The notes under the pieces: generated by a model
Told to the model about the DNA's origin: nothing
Seen by the model: only the letters and a program-made list of their open reading frames with translations
Database searches by the model: none
Program-made: the position numbers and the translations under genes
In this document: positions 18,601 through 32,197 of the stretch, one piece after another
Layout of the letters: each line of letters opens with the position of its first letter
How positions within the stretch are numbered: position 1 is the first letter of the stretch
Assembly (NCBI RefSeq): GCF_000002865.3
Contig: NW_001865050.1
Coordinates: 473,583-527,757 of the forward strand
Source of the DNA: Monosiga brevicollis MX1
Lineage: Eukaryota; Opisthokonta; Choanoflagellata; Craspedida; Salpingoecidae
DNA: 54,175 nucleotides
Direction: 5' to 3'

Positions 18601-20404
18601 TGAAGACAGGTCCATGTGTGTGTGTGTGTGTGTGTGTGATCTCGCATTGGAATATCCATGGAGTTTGGTGCGTAATGGGCTCAATGGTCGTTTCTCCTTT
18701 CGTATGCATGGTAACCTCTCTGGGCCCGTTTTTCTGGGGGTCAATGCCAGCCTCTCTCGTCCACGCAAGATGGCGACAAGGGAGGAGGCAAGGAGGAGCG
18801 CAAGCCCAAGGAGATTTCGCTCGTGGATGGTCGCCGCGCTCAAAATTGCTCTATTCTCCTGACACGGCTGAAAATGAGTCCTCAAGCCTTGCGCCATGTG
18901 GTCATGTCCATGGATGCGGAGCAGCGCATTTCGACGGATCTAGTAGAGCAAATGCTCAAATACATTCCCACATCTGAGGAGATTGCTCAGCTGACACCCT
19001 TTCAAGACAAGGCGTTTATGTTTGCGCAGGCCGATCGCTTCTTGTGGGAAATGCATCGCGTGCCGCGCTATGAGCAGCGCCTCAAGTGTCTGGCTTACAT
19101 TCGGCGCTACCATGAGCGCATCGATTCGTTGCAGCCTGAGATTGAAGCTGTGCAGCAGGCTTCGCAACAGGTGGTGGCCAGCAAAGGCTTGGAAAGCATC
19201 TTGGCCCTCTGGCTGGGTAAGGAGTTGCTGCCTGTCCCAGGGGTTGACTTGGCTTATATGGTTTTGATGTTGAAACAGCCCATGCGTCTCATGAGGATTG
19301 ATTTGACACTGCATTCGTAGCACTGGGCAATTACATGAATCGAGGGGCACGGGGCAAAGCGCACGCATTTAAGCTGGATAGCTTGCTCAAGCTGGCGGAT
19401 ACGCGCTCCACCAGTCGGCGAGATTACAACCTAATGCATTACGCCGTGCACTGCATTGATACTCAGGTTTGTACAACCGTGAGGCACCGGCGTCTGGTCA
19501 TGAGGACTTGACCAGTTGAGCAGTTCTTCGAGCTTCTTGGGTCTCTCAGAAAACTAATAGCAGTATCCACTTTGCTGGCGCATGGAATGGAATGTTCGTG
19601 TGTGGGCCCATGTCCCGCTTTGTAGAACGCCTTTGCTGAAGCGCGCGAGTTGGACACACAGCTGTCAAGCGTTGGCAGTGCAGCACGTGTCAACATTGCA
19701 CAGTTGGTCATTGACTGTCAGGCCATGAAGTCGGGAATGGAGCTCTTGCAGCGTGAGCTGCAATGGCATCGTAATCGTGACGAGTCTGCCGATGATGACG
19801 AATTTATCGATGTTGTCAGCGCCTTTGAGCACCGGGCTGCGTCTCAGGTACGTGAAAGAAGGTTGCTGGGATGGAACGTCTTTGTGCAAAGATGACAGAA
19901 TCAAAGGGCCTCTGATTTGCATGCATGCCTCGTCTTTCTTGTTGTGTCGGGTTGCAGGTGGAGCAGCTCTTAGTACACCTGGACAAGATGAATGCTGCAT
20001 TTACGCGGGCCTGCAAGCAATTTGTGTACGATGCCGCCAAGCCTAGCACCGAAGAATTCTTTGGCGTGTTCCGCACCCTGCTTGAACGTTTGCAACAGAG
20101 CCGGGTGGAGCTGCGAAAGATTGAAAAGCGCGAGGAGGAAGAGCAACGGAAGGCTGAAGAGGCCGCCGCACACCAGCATGCCATGTCCAGCTCAACTGGA
20201 CCCGCCGGCACCATTCAAGATGCACATTCGGCCAACCTGGAACAACTCATTTCCACGCTGACGACGGGCGAATTCGTGTCGCCATCACAGTTTCGCAAAG
20301 CAGCAGCAGGGGCCGACGGACCGCCACGACGCCGCAAGTCAGGTTCACCGGTTTCACGCAAGCGTGGCACGCGAGTAACCAGCTTGCTGCTGGAAGACCT
20401 ATGA
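15635..20404 (+). CDS. DAAM-like diaphanous-related formin
   Basis: Ten exons (15635-15679, 15915-16342, 16554-16653, 16776-16874, 17022-18180, 18270-18553, 18751-19216, 19321-19466, 19626-19847, 19958-20404) give 1131 aa. The armadillo FH3/DID region includes MLGAVSLIPEGHRKVLDAL and FRVHLRHELERHGL, closest in pattern to DAAM. A coiled coil spans about residues 437-555. FH1 has proline runs at about 587-650, split by an intron. FH2 (about 660-1010) includes KQLKSFNWVKIP, SILLTRLKMS and LGNYMNRG. Near the C-terminus NLEQLISTLTTGEF followed by the basic RRRK resembles a diaphanous autoregulatory domain, so the protein is probably Rho-regulated and autoinhibited. It would nucleate and elongate unbranched actin filaments. 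The 18751 acceptor was chosen for phase; the 18554-18750 intron carries a short GT repeat. Confidence 0.93.
18614..18638. repeat. (TG)n microsatellite in a formin intron
   Basis: A run of about 12 TG units lies inside the intron between the FH1-containing exon and the next FH2 exon. Confidence 0.9.
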
Positions 20405-20720
20405 ATGACGCCCGTTTGGCCCATGCCTCATTGTTGCGCATTTGAGTGTTTGATTTTCCCTTATAATTTCGTCCGGACAAAGTCAGGACACGCGTCTTTA
20501 CCCTCGTTGTCTGATGAATGGGCGACCCACCTTGTTCAACTCTGTGTACTTTTAGCTTCAACCCATTTCTTAATAATCGATCCCTGCTGCTGTTTTGCAG
20601 TAACACATACCTGGCATCTTATGAAAAGTCGAGTCGAATGGATTGTGATCAATTGATTGTGATCGTGACGGCAAGCCACCTGCGAGAGGTACCGCCATGC
20701 ACCTGGTACCGATCATTGCA
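20405..20720. other. Convergent 3' spacer, formin and sulfotransferase
   Basis: This 316-bp region lies between two convergent genes. No gene or notable repeat is seen. Confidence 0.5.
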
Positions 20721-22477
20721 TCAAGTGCGACAGGCCTCTGGGGCCGGGTAGCCCACTTTAAGGGCCACAGTGGCAACAATGGCCCAAACACGACACTGAA
20801 GTTCAGTTCCGTAGGCTTCCTCCTTGCTTATGGTCTCATCTAGGCCGTGACACGACAGGTTCAGACTGCGTTGTACGATGGTGCTTGCGCGTCCTGCACA
20901 GGCTTACGTTGATGAGCATCAAGTTGGTGAACATTGCCGCGGTGAATGCGAGGATCCTCTGCCAGCGCAAAGCCGCAGTCCAGATCGGACGTGCGCACGG
21001 TCACGCCCAGAAACAACAGCGCACTGTCGAGGGCCAAGATCCACAGCACAACATGAAAGGGATCCGACCGAGTCGCTGATGAAGGCGCGAATTCTCTTTG
21101 ATCCTACCGTTGCAAAACTTCTCGCTTCGTTGCTGGCTGGAGCAAATCTTCAAAGCGTATCAGAAGGCAATGCTCTGTGTTGTCCCTGGTCAGTGTCGAC
21201 ATGAGAAATGGCGAGAAGGATATCAAAGAGTAAGCAAAGCAAGCGCGCATCCATGCTGCTCTGGAGGCTTAAGTACCTCTCACACAGTCGGGCAAAGTGC
21301 TGATTCCAAGCATTGGCCCACTTGCGAGCGACAAAGAGCGCGCGGCGCTCAAAGTGCGTCGATGCAAAACTGTGACGCGCGACGTGGGCAACGTGCTCTC
21401 CGCCTACACGCCCGAGTGTCTTGAGCAAGGGCCGGTGCAGGGCTCGGCATGGTTGGATGGACAGCAGTGGCGAAGCGCAGTTTTGCGCCTACCAACACGA
21501 TCGAGCGGATAGCACGTACCCGACGCAAAGCGCTGATAATCGGCCCAGATGGCATCCAGAGGATGGCGCAGCACCACGATGGCTGCAGTGGGGATGCTGC
21601 AGGCCTGGCCAAATGGGGTGGGGCGGTTGACTGCTGGGTGAAAGATGTCTTCAAAGCTCAGTCGATGGCCACCCAAGGCAATGTCTGGGTGCTGTTTGAT
21701 CACGAGGACTGATGTACAGATGTACGGAAGCGCGCCACGCACGGCAGGTTGTGCGCAATGAGTACAGGGCTACCACTCGCTGGAGCGGGTGGAACTTGAG
21801 GATGTGCCAGGAGAGACTCACCGTCCTGATTGCAGGTTGCTTCACCGGGCAAGATTGGGGTAAGCAAAGAGTCGTTGTAGATGGATCCTGGCATTTAGGC
21901 TAGCGTGAGAGGGCCACTGGTGTGTGTCGTCATGAGGGCCACGTGCAACCGCTGCGCAGGGATTGCACACCGACCTGTCAGGTAGCCGGAGGCGCCCTCC
22001 AACAGAAGCCGAACAAAAGTGTTGCCCGACCCAGGAAGGGACCAGAGGAGCGGCGGGGTCTACGGTGGTTGATCAGATCACCAGGTGAAACGAGGGGCTG
22101 GCAGCCGCTGTTGGGCTACTTGGAGTACGGGTGAGGGCAAGGTCCAGACCTGGAAGCGTTGTCGGGGTGGGTCATCCGCTCGCAGGAAGCGTCGCGACGG
22201 GCAGGGACTTTGAGCTGAGTTTGATCGTGTGTGACTGCTCGGCTGGGCCATCGTGGTGACTGGGCCCACCCGTGTGACTGCAGCTGGCGGGCTAGGTAGC
22301 CATCGTGCCGCAAGGCCTCCCAAAACAAAGGCCGTGGTAATAAGGGCAAACCTAGGGCGACGTCATACAGGCAGAGCCCAGGGCTCAGCGGATGCGGCTG
22401 CTTTGGCGCGGCGGTGGCGCACGTGGTTGTTGAACTTACCGCAATGCGGGTGACACAACGGGGCGTGACCAGGTCAT
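20721..22477 (-). CDS. Type II membrane sulfotransferase-like protein (WSCD-like catalytic domain)
   Basis: Nine minus-strand exons (22477-22440, 22351-22120, 22059-21975, 21887-21822, 21708-21520, 21403-21277, 21185-21108, 21023-20908, 20839-20721) join in phase to 349 aa. The start MTWSRPVVSPALR is a short basic cytoplasmic tail, followed at once by a membrane segment FALITTAFVLGGLAARWL, giving a type II topology as in Golgi sulfotransferases. The PAPS 5'-phosphate loop is SLPGSGNTFVRLLLE, then SIYND, and the 3'-phosphate motif is VVLRHPLDAIWADYQR. IRFEDLL and LFLGVTV follow, matching the C-terminal half of the fold. The pattern is closest to the WSCD family, but no WSC domain is present. 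The acceptor sugar is unknown. The exon 2 donor could be at 22129 instead. Assignment to the superfamily is firm; the subfamily is an inference. Confidence 0.82.
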
Positions 22478-22956
22478 CACGTCATGTTTGTGATGCAGCT
22501 TCTGCGACCGGGTATCCCCTTCTGAGGCCAGGCACTGCCCTTGACCTGCGCCGTCGCCGATGTGTCCGGCTATGCGTGCGTGCTTGCAAATGAAGCTCCT
22601 TATTGTCAGATCAATCAACCAGCACGAACCAGCACGAGCACTTCATGTGTGTACAAACGGGGTCCTCGAGGTGACCCAATTCAAAGAAAGCTGCGATGGC
22701 ATTCCAACATCTGACCGGTGCTTGCTTTTTGTCCCAAGTGAGCATCACCCTCACAATCAACCAAACCCGGTCACCCCTGCCTCGCCATAGCGTAGTATGC
22801 GAATTTGGTTGTTTCGAGCTCGACACCAGAGCGGTGCACTCGCATCAGCGAACAAAGTGACACTTGATGTGGCTCCACGGACCGAGCCAGACGCACGGCT
22901 AGAAAAGGATTTTCTTTTTTGGGGTTTGAAATTTAAGGGCACAGAAAACCTCAAAT
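22478..22956. other. Spacer between the sulfotransferase start and RPS27A 3' end
   Basis: Both neighbours are on the minus strand, so this holds the sulfotransferase promoter and the RPS27A 3' UTR. A short T-run lies near 22912-22920. No further gene is supported. Confidence 0.5.
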
Positions 22957-24107
<1,151 letters not shown>

Positions 24108-24301
24108 TGCTGATACAAGGGTTCAAACCTCGTGGTATAACCATGCGCTTTGGTAGCGGCAACTCACGCTCCCCTTGCTTTGAGACAAATTCAAACTGTG
24201 ACTCAGGCTACACTCTTGAACTGCCGGGCAAAGAAAATCAAATGTCTGACATATCCTATGGAATTGTCAGCATGAGTTACTTTTTCTGACAAATCTGCGA
24301 G

Positions 24302-26151
24302 ATGAGCTCGGTCGTGGCGGCAACGACGGCGGCGGCGGCGGCGGCAACGACACGATGCCGGTTCATCGACATTGGTGCCAATCTGACAGACTCCATGTTT
24401 CGCGGGATTTATCGAGGCAAGAGCAAACATGCAGATGATTTTGATCAGGTTCTGCAACGCGCCTCTGCGGCTGGTAGGTTGCACAAAAGCTTGATGAGGA
24501 TGCAGCTTCAGGATGACCAGCCAACCAGCTCTGATTGCCTGTTGAGGGTGGGCTTGTGGGTAGGCGTGGAGCGCATGGTGGTCACAGGGACTAGCCTGTC
24601 AGATGCACAGGAGGCCCTGGCACTCGTCAGAAACCATGGTACGTGGCTCTCACCTGCCAGCCTTGGCTCTGTGTATGAGTTTGGGCTTTCACCGAGGCTG
24701 TCAGAGCGGCCATGAGCGATCAAGACAAGTGAGTCTCACCATGCCCTTTGCGTTCTTGTGTACAGATCAGCTGACTTGCACGGTCGGGTGTCATCCAACG
24801 CGCTGTAGCGAGTTTGATGCGCATGCTGATGGTCCTCAAGACTACTTAGCTCAGCTCAGGTCTCTCATCGAGGCCAATCGCGACAAGGTGCGTGTTTGTG
24901 CGTGTCCGATGTCACGTAGCCTGGGTAGATGTGAGTGCGTGCCTGGACGTGTGGTTCAGGTCGTCAAGTGCATGCCTGCGCACGTGGCAGTCACAGCCAA
25001 TGCGGGTTGGAACAGGTCGTAGCGGTGGGCGAAACAGGACTCGATTACGACCGGCTTGAATTTTGCCCCAAGGAGACTCAAAAGCGCTACTTTCAGCAAC
25101 AGGTGCACTCGTGGGTGGAGTGAGGGCTGTGCACCTGTGCACTGAGGCCCGTTCGTTGCGGTGGCGCGCTAATGTACAATCGGGGCAACGCCCTGGCGCT
25201 TCTGGCTTGCTTCGAGCAGATTGATCTGGCTTTGGACCTGGATCTGCCCATATTTTTGCACCTGCGCAATGCGCACGACGACTTTCTTGAGATCATGAAC
25301 GGCCTTGACCGGTGAGACTGGCCTGGCCCATACCACACCGTGCTCCCCCGCGCGCTGTGGGTGTGTGCATGTATCTGCATGTGACACACGTGAGCAACGC
25401 GCGCTTACTGGGCGAGGGCCTGCGTGGTGCACCCCATCCCTCTGTGCTTAGGCGGCCCACCGGCGTTGTCCATTCATATGATGGCCCACTTGATGTGGCA
25501 CGCCAGCTCGTGAGTCCCAGGGTTGGAAAAAAAAGTGTCACGAGGGAAAAAGGGAGGAAGTGGGGAGAGGCAAGTACCTTAACTTCACCCCCACCTGTGT
25601 GGGTGTCTCACCAATTCCTTTTGGAACGGGCAATTTTCTGCAGCTGGACCTTGGTTTCTACATTGGTATCAACGGCTGTTCTCTCAAAACCCAGGAGAAC
25701 CTTGATGTGGTCGCACAGCTGCCACTGGATCGCTTGATGCTGGAGGTATGCAAAAAGCGCGATGGCTGTCCGTGTCGCCGCACATGGTACTTGCTTATGA
25801 TGCCCAAACCATCATCGAGTAGACGGATTGCCCTTGGTGTGATGTGCGACCCACCCACGCCTCGGCCAAGCATGTGCAATCCTGGCCTGACGTCGCCAAG
25901 AAGCCAGAGAAGTTTGAGTCGGGTCGAGGTGTTAAGGGCCGCAATGAGCCCGCCATGATGCAACAGGTGGCCGAGGTACGTCGTTGTGCTCGACGTCCAA
26001 TCGCCCATCATGTCAGTGCATGGTCCTCATTCACTTGGTCGCCGAATAGGTGGTGGCGGGCGTGCATGGGGTGGCAGTGACGGAAGTTGCAGCCCATGCA
26101 TGGGATAATTCCACCAGACTCTTTTTTTCGTTTGATCATGATGGCAATTGA
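24302..26151 (+). CDS. TATDN1: TatD-family metal-dependent deoxyribonuclease, TATDN1 type
   Basis: Nine exons (24302-24473, 24564-24638, 24766-24887, 25016-25102, 25217-25311, 25452-25509, 25644-25745, 25823-25975, 26050-26151) join to 321 aa. After an Ala/Thr-rich start come the family motifs in order: [89 protein letters not shown] and [17 protein letters not shown] (with an intron between LE and TD). The His, Glu and Asp residues that bind the two metals are present. Characterised members are Mg-dependent DNA endo/exonucleases linked to DNA fragmentation and repair. The 25217 acceptor is less certain than the rest. It is divergent from RPS27A and convergent with the calmodulin-like gene. 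Confidence 0.92.
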
Positions 26152-26329
26152 GCGCAAGCGTCGTGCACGCGGCACAGATGAGAAAATGCACACATTAGAT
26201 AAAAAAAATTATTACGGTAGCAGCGCCACAAAGCGCAGATAACATCAAGGGATTAACATGAACACCGGCACAGGCGCGATTGGTTGTGAATGGTCCAACT
26301 TCCTCACACCCGTCAAATCCGATCACGGC

Positions 26330-27094
26330 TTAGACGGGTGGGACTGGTCCCGTCATCATCTCAAAGAGCTCCTCGACATCAATGGACCCACTACCATCTG
26401 CATCAGCCACTCGAATCATATCGTTGAACTCTTGCTCGGTCAAGCCCTCACCTGGAGTTGCAGAGAGACGTCAGCCAAAATGATGTGAGGGTGCATGAGA
26501 GCCTCAAGCCCCGGAGCCGTGGCGCCGTGCCCAATCAAACACTCGCGCTTTCCGCACGTACCCATCTTGGTCAGCAGATTGCGGATTTCGTTGATGGCAA
26601 TGGATCCTTTGCCCTTTTTGTCAAAAGCATTAAAAGCCTCCTGAAGCTGACTCTTGGTTGGCTGAAGTGCCGACACCCGCCGCCGAGGGCCGGGGAACAG
26701 AGATGGTTGAGATCGACCAACACGCCCTGAGCCAGGGACGGGGGCACAGCACAGGTCCGGGAGCCACCATACCTGGGGTTTTTGGGCCATGAGGTCCACG
26801 GCTTTGCGAAACTTGTCAAGGGAGACGTTGCCCGTGCCGTTGCTATCCGCCACAATCACGCATTCCTATCCGCCACAGACAGCGACGGCCCCACCAAGTG
26901 AATCGATCGCGCGATCTCCGCGATGAACGCAAAGCCTTGAGCGAGGGAACAGAACTTCACACCTGAACTTCCACTTCGGTCGGGTTGAACCCCAGGGCTC
27001 GCAGGCAGGTGCCGAGGTTGTCGGCTGAAATGCAGGCATCCTCGTTGGCATAAATGATAAAGGCCTGGTTGATCTGCTCCGCCGTCGGCATCAT
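26330..27094 (-). CDS. Calmodulin-like EF-hand protein with one canonical calcium loop
   Basis: Exons 27094-26963, 26865-26773, 26661-26562 and 26451-26330 give 148 aa, the length of calmodulin, with four EF-hand positions. Hand 1 (around NEDACISADNL) has lost the loop. Hand 2 (DSNGTGNVSLDK) has Lys at the bidentate position 12 where Glu is needed. Hand 3 (DKKGKGSIAINE) is partial. Hand 4 (DADGSGSIDVEE) is canonical. The linker between lobes is short. It may be a structural light chain or an axonemal calmodulin-like subunit; the divergent layout with RSPH1 hints at the latter, which is inference. The start is the first of two adjacent ATGs. Confidence 0.85.
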
Positions 27095-27319
27095 GATGCT
27101 GATGCTGATGCTGTTGTTGGATGCCCTGAACCCACCGCCCCCCTTCGGCTCAAACTGTCGGTCGCAACGTTCCAAAAGAACTTTTTTTCACACAACAACA
27201 CTGTTCTTCTTTTGTTGGTGAGGAAGGCAATGTCATCTTTTATGAGAGTCTCTCAGTCTCGATACCAGTCTCAGTGAGTCTCCACCTACCTTGGCAACGC
27301 AACTTTCACATCAACACAA

Positions 27320-27374
<55 letters not shown>

Positions 27375-27574
27375 CGCTTGTTCCCTTGATTTTATTTTTG
27401 CTTTGGTGAGTGCTCGGGCGGGCGGACGGGCGAGTGGGCATCGGGGTGCTGCCCTTTGTTCTGACTTGCTTGCTGGGTTTGGCGGAGAGCGGTTCGGCTC
27501 ATGGTTGTTCAGGTTCGGTTTGTTTTATTAGAAGCTTCCTATCTCGTGCCTAGCCTCTTTTGTGGACCGATATC
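27095..27574. promoter_or_regulatory. Bidirectional promoter region, calmodulin-like gene and RSPH1
   Basis: This 480-bp divergent spacer contains a (AC)n run (27321-27371) and, at 27293-27298, GGCAAC, a perfect RGYAAC half-site of the RFX X-box; the partner half-site CCTACC (27285-27290) matches only partly. No TATA box is apparent. Confidence 0.4.
27321..27371. repeat. (AC)n microsatellite
   Basis: About 25 uninterrupted AC units lie in the shared promoter region of the calmodulin-like gene and RSPH1. Confidence 0.95.
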
Positions 27575-28799
27575 ATGAGCGACTTTGAGGATGACGATCA
27601 CGGGCCCTCCATCGGCGTACGTGACTTGATGTGCTGGTTGGAGCATGATCTCCGCGACCCCTGGCTGTATAAGACTCGCGTTTCTCCTTTAGCCTGTACT
27701 CGGCTGGTGCATGTCTTGTTCGTTTGCGTTCTTGTCACTGGAGTTCTGTTTGCATGTGCGGGTTGATAGACGTACCATGGCGACCGCCACCCCGACACGG
27801 GTGCTCGCCATGGCAAGGGTGTGGCCAACTTGCCCAACGGCGATAAATATGAGGGCCAGTATCAAGATGGCCAACGCCACGGCAAGGTAGATGATGCTTG
27901 CGAGCTTGTGGGCTTGGCTCAGGGCCATCGATTGGCACGCCAGTATCCTTATGGTTTGCACCTACTTTGAGCAGGGCATTTACAAGTTCAAGTCAGGAGC
28001 CCGCTACGATGGCGAGTACATGAATGGGCGCAAGCACGGGCAAGGAACCTTTTGGTATCCTGATGGTGCTGTTTACGAGGGTAAGATTCGTCCCGGGGTT
28101 TGCTTTTGGTGTTGGTGCACACTTTGCTGCGGTGGCTCCGATTGTCGATTATTATACCATGTGCCCGGCTCAACCGCTTTGCTCCTGACATGATGTTTTG
28201 GTCATTGCAGGTACTTGGGTGGATGATGTGCGCTCGGGCCATGGCAAGTACACATATCCCAATGGTGACTGCTATGAGGGCGAATGGCTGAGCGGTGTCA
28301 AGGAGGGCAAGGGTGCCTACACCTATGGTGCGACTGGCATCAAGGTAGGTGGGCTTATCTGGTGGGTTGTGTAAGTTGCTGATGTTGGACGCGTCGACTG
28401 ACCCTGTGCTTTGACTGGCAGTACGTGGGTACATGGGCCAAGGGCGTCAAGTCGGGTGAGGGCACAATCGAATATGCCGGCATGACCTACACTGGTGGCT
28501 TCACTGATGACCAGGTTTGTAATCTTGGCTTGCTGCCCTTGCTCTATCAATTCACTTTGACCACCATCTTTCTCGTCCTTGACTCGGGCTTGGTGTCTGT
28601 TCTCATCATGGTCTTGTGTGTGCCAACATCCTTGCGTGGTCGTCAGCCTCTGGGTGCCGGCGTGTTCAAGTTTGCCGCGGGCTATCAACAGCCCGGCGAA
28701 TACGTCGTGTCAACCGACGCCGGGGCTGATGCAGCTGAAGACGAGGTGCGGCCGATTACAAAGTGGGTCGGCCAGCTGCTGGCAACGGCTGCAACATAA
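27575..28799 (+). CDS. RSPH1: Radial spoke head protein 1 homologue (MORN repeats)
   Basis: Exons 27575-27616, 27770-27886, 27975-28080, 28211-28344, 28422-28514 and 28647-28799 give 214 aa. An acidic start ([10 protein letters not shown]) is followed by the family stretch [17 protein letters not shown] and about five further MORN units: GQRHGKGIYKF (across a junction), [48 protein letters not shown] and [16 protein letters not shown]. Order and spacing match vertebrate RSPH1, which also has an acidic start and a Glu/Asp-rich end. The protein sits in the radial spoke head of motile cilia, so the organism is expected to have a motile flagellum with spokes. Confidence 0.93.
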
Positions 28800-30109
<1,310 letters not shown>

Positions 30110-31654
30110 ATGGCTTCAAGCAACGGAACACCCGTCAAGGTGAGCGATCTTGCTTGTGATTCTACTTTGCGCACGGCAGTCATTTCGCTGGATACCCACT
30201 TTCGTTCGCATCGGCTCTCTTTGGCTCTTGGAAGGCCGCTCGCCAGACTGAGTTGATGGAAGAGATTGCTGCGGAAGAGAATCAGCTCGCGGAGGTGCGC
30301 CAGGCCATTGCACAGGCTGCTGATCAAATCCGCCAGCTTCGCGTTCAAGAAGAGTCGCTGCAGGTTTGTTTTTCACGTTTTCTCCAATTCCTGAGTGGCT
30401 GATCTGTGCTGCTTTGGGTGCAAAGTGCGTACAAGGTGCTGGCCATGCTTGGATCCCAAGGTCTAACATTTCGGTGTGTGAATGCGTATCCAGGCCAAGA
30501 TTTTTGGTCTGAAGCAAGAAGCTTCGACGCTGCAGGAGCGCCACATCAAAACCAAGCTGGATTCCTTGCAGGTGGGCCTGTCTTGCGGTGCTCTTCTTTT
30601 GCGCCTACGTGTGCTGGTGTGGGTCATATCCCGATTAAAGGCCGGGGTCAACTTACGACGCAATGTCATGTTTACCATTCCAGGGAGCCATGGTGAAGCA
30701 GGACCATAGCCTGGCTGAACTGCAGGCGGCCTACGAGCGTGCCCTCGCCGAGAAGCTGCAGCTGCAGGTAGGCGCTCGCGCCAGGTCATTAGATTTCGCT
30801 TCTTTGATGGCCTGTTGACGATGGATGTGCATTCAAACACCCAGGAGGAGATGGATACGGTTCTGGCCCACGCGAGTGATACGCCCGCCGGACGCTCTCG
30901 CGTAAGTCTCAAACCCAACTGGCTTCATGTCATCCATGTGTCGTGCAGTGGCGAAGAGCAAATAAGCAGGCCATGAAGTCCACGTGCGCTGAACAACGAG
31001 ACCACAGGCCTGCTCACCGTGCCACGCTCTTGGTCATGCGCATACGCCCACTCACGTTGGGTAACCTCTGCAGACCGTGGATCCCAGCACACGCTACGAC
31101 TTGGCAAGCACGACGACTGTCATGTCGGGTCGCAGCTACGATCCTCTTGCGCAGGCCACTGGTGTGTAGCTAGAGAGTTTCTACCACCTGTTGCATTGGC
31201 GAATGTGGGCTGGGGCCCACACCCTAAAGTCGGTGCATCTGCTGTGTTGACTTTTCTCCCCGCGCGTGATTGTGGATAGTCCCGACCGTGAATCCCTTCA
31301 AGGGCAAGCGCGAGCAGACATATCGCGTGGTGGAGAATGGCACTGCCTCAATCAATTCGCTCGGATCGCACTTGTCAGCGTCTCCTTATGTCAACCCAGA
31401 TGGTACGTGTGCTTGAGGAAGTACTCCAAACTGGCTTGTTGCCTGTGCTCAGCCCGACAACGAAGGCTGCCTTGCATTCAACTGAACACGAACAATGTGC
31501 GTTCGTGATTATGGTAGACTTTAAGGTGACCGGTGCCCGCCCCGTTTCGGAGCGTCCGCGCGAGGAGTCGGCGCGCTTCCGCGACTGGCGCAAAAGCACT
31601 TCCATCTCGCAGCCCCCTGGCGGCAAGTCAACCATGTCCAACGTCTTGGGTTGA
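30110..31654 (+). CDS. Coiled-coil protein of unknown function
   Basis: Eight exons (30110-30139, 30235-30363, 30494-30571, 30684-30767, 30845-30901, 31074-31161, 31280-31402, 31518-31654) join in phase to 241 aa, starting MASSNGTPVK. Residues about 11-115 form a continuous Glu/Gln/Leu-rich coiled coil, for example ELMEEIAAEENQLAEVRQAI. The second half is Ser/Thr-rich and unstructured, then contains a compact basic stretch, TVNPFKGKREQTYRVVENG, and near the end ARFRDWRKST. I recognise no family. No signal peptide or membrane segment is seen. Strong splice sites, exact phase continuity and absence of stops support a real gene. Confidence 0.75.
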
Positions 31655-32197
31655 AGCCTGACCACAGTGACTCTGACATTGCACTGCCACTTCACCACCC
31701 TTCTTCTCCTCTCCTTTGAGCCCGTGGTCCCGTTTTGTTTCTTCCATTTTGAGTCGCGCTTCCCCGCCGATACACACAATGTCATGTGTCAGCTCTGTGC
31801 GGCTTTTGTGTGATCGACGAGACGGCAATCTTATTTACAACCGGTGCCATCTGGCACTCATTTGTTGATCTGTACTTGTTTTATGCTGTGTCTGTTGTGT
31901 TCTTTTCGTTTAATCTATGCCATTGGAGGCGCTCCGCATTTCTCATGCCAGACAACATCAAGTGCAGGCAAGCCCATGTCCACCACGGGAACAGCCATGG
32001 CGGTCCCCTGTCGACTTTGTTCATGGGGAGTTTTTGAGGGGGAAGGGTGTGTGTGTTTTTTTGGTTTGTTTGGGGTTGACCTGAAAATCCCGAATAAAGT
32101 TGTCGTTTCAGCAGAAACCCTTCACTTGTGTCGCGAGTGACACAGCGTGGTTGTGACTTTTTTTCGGGCTTGGTCGGTCAGTTTGTGAGTGCCAGAC
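31655..32197. other. Spacer between the coiled-coil gene and the C1orf131 homologue
   Basis: This 543-bp T-rich spacer has no feature beyond short T and G runs near 32037-32075 and an AATAAA at 32093-32098, a possible polyadenylation signal for the upstream gene. Confidence 0.5.
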
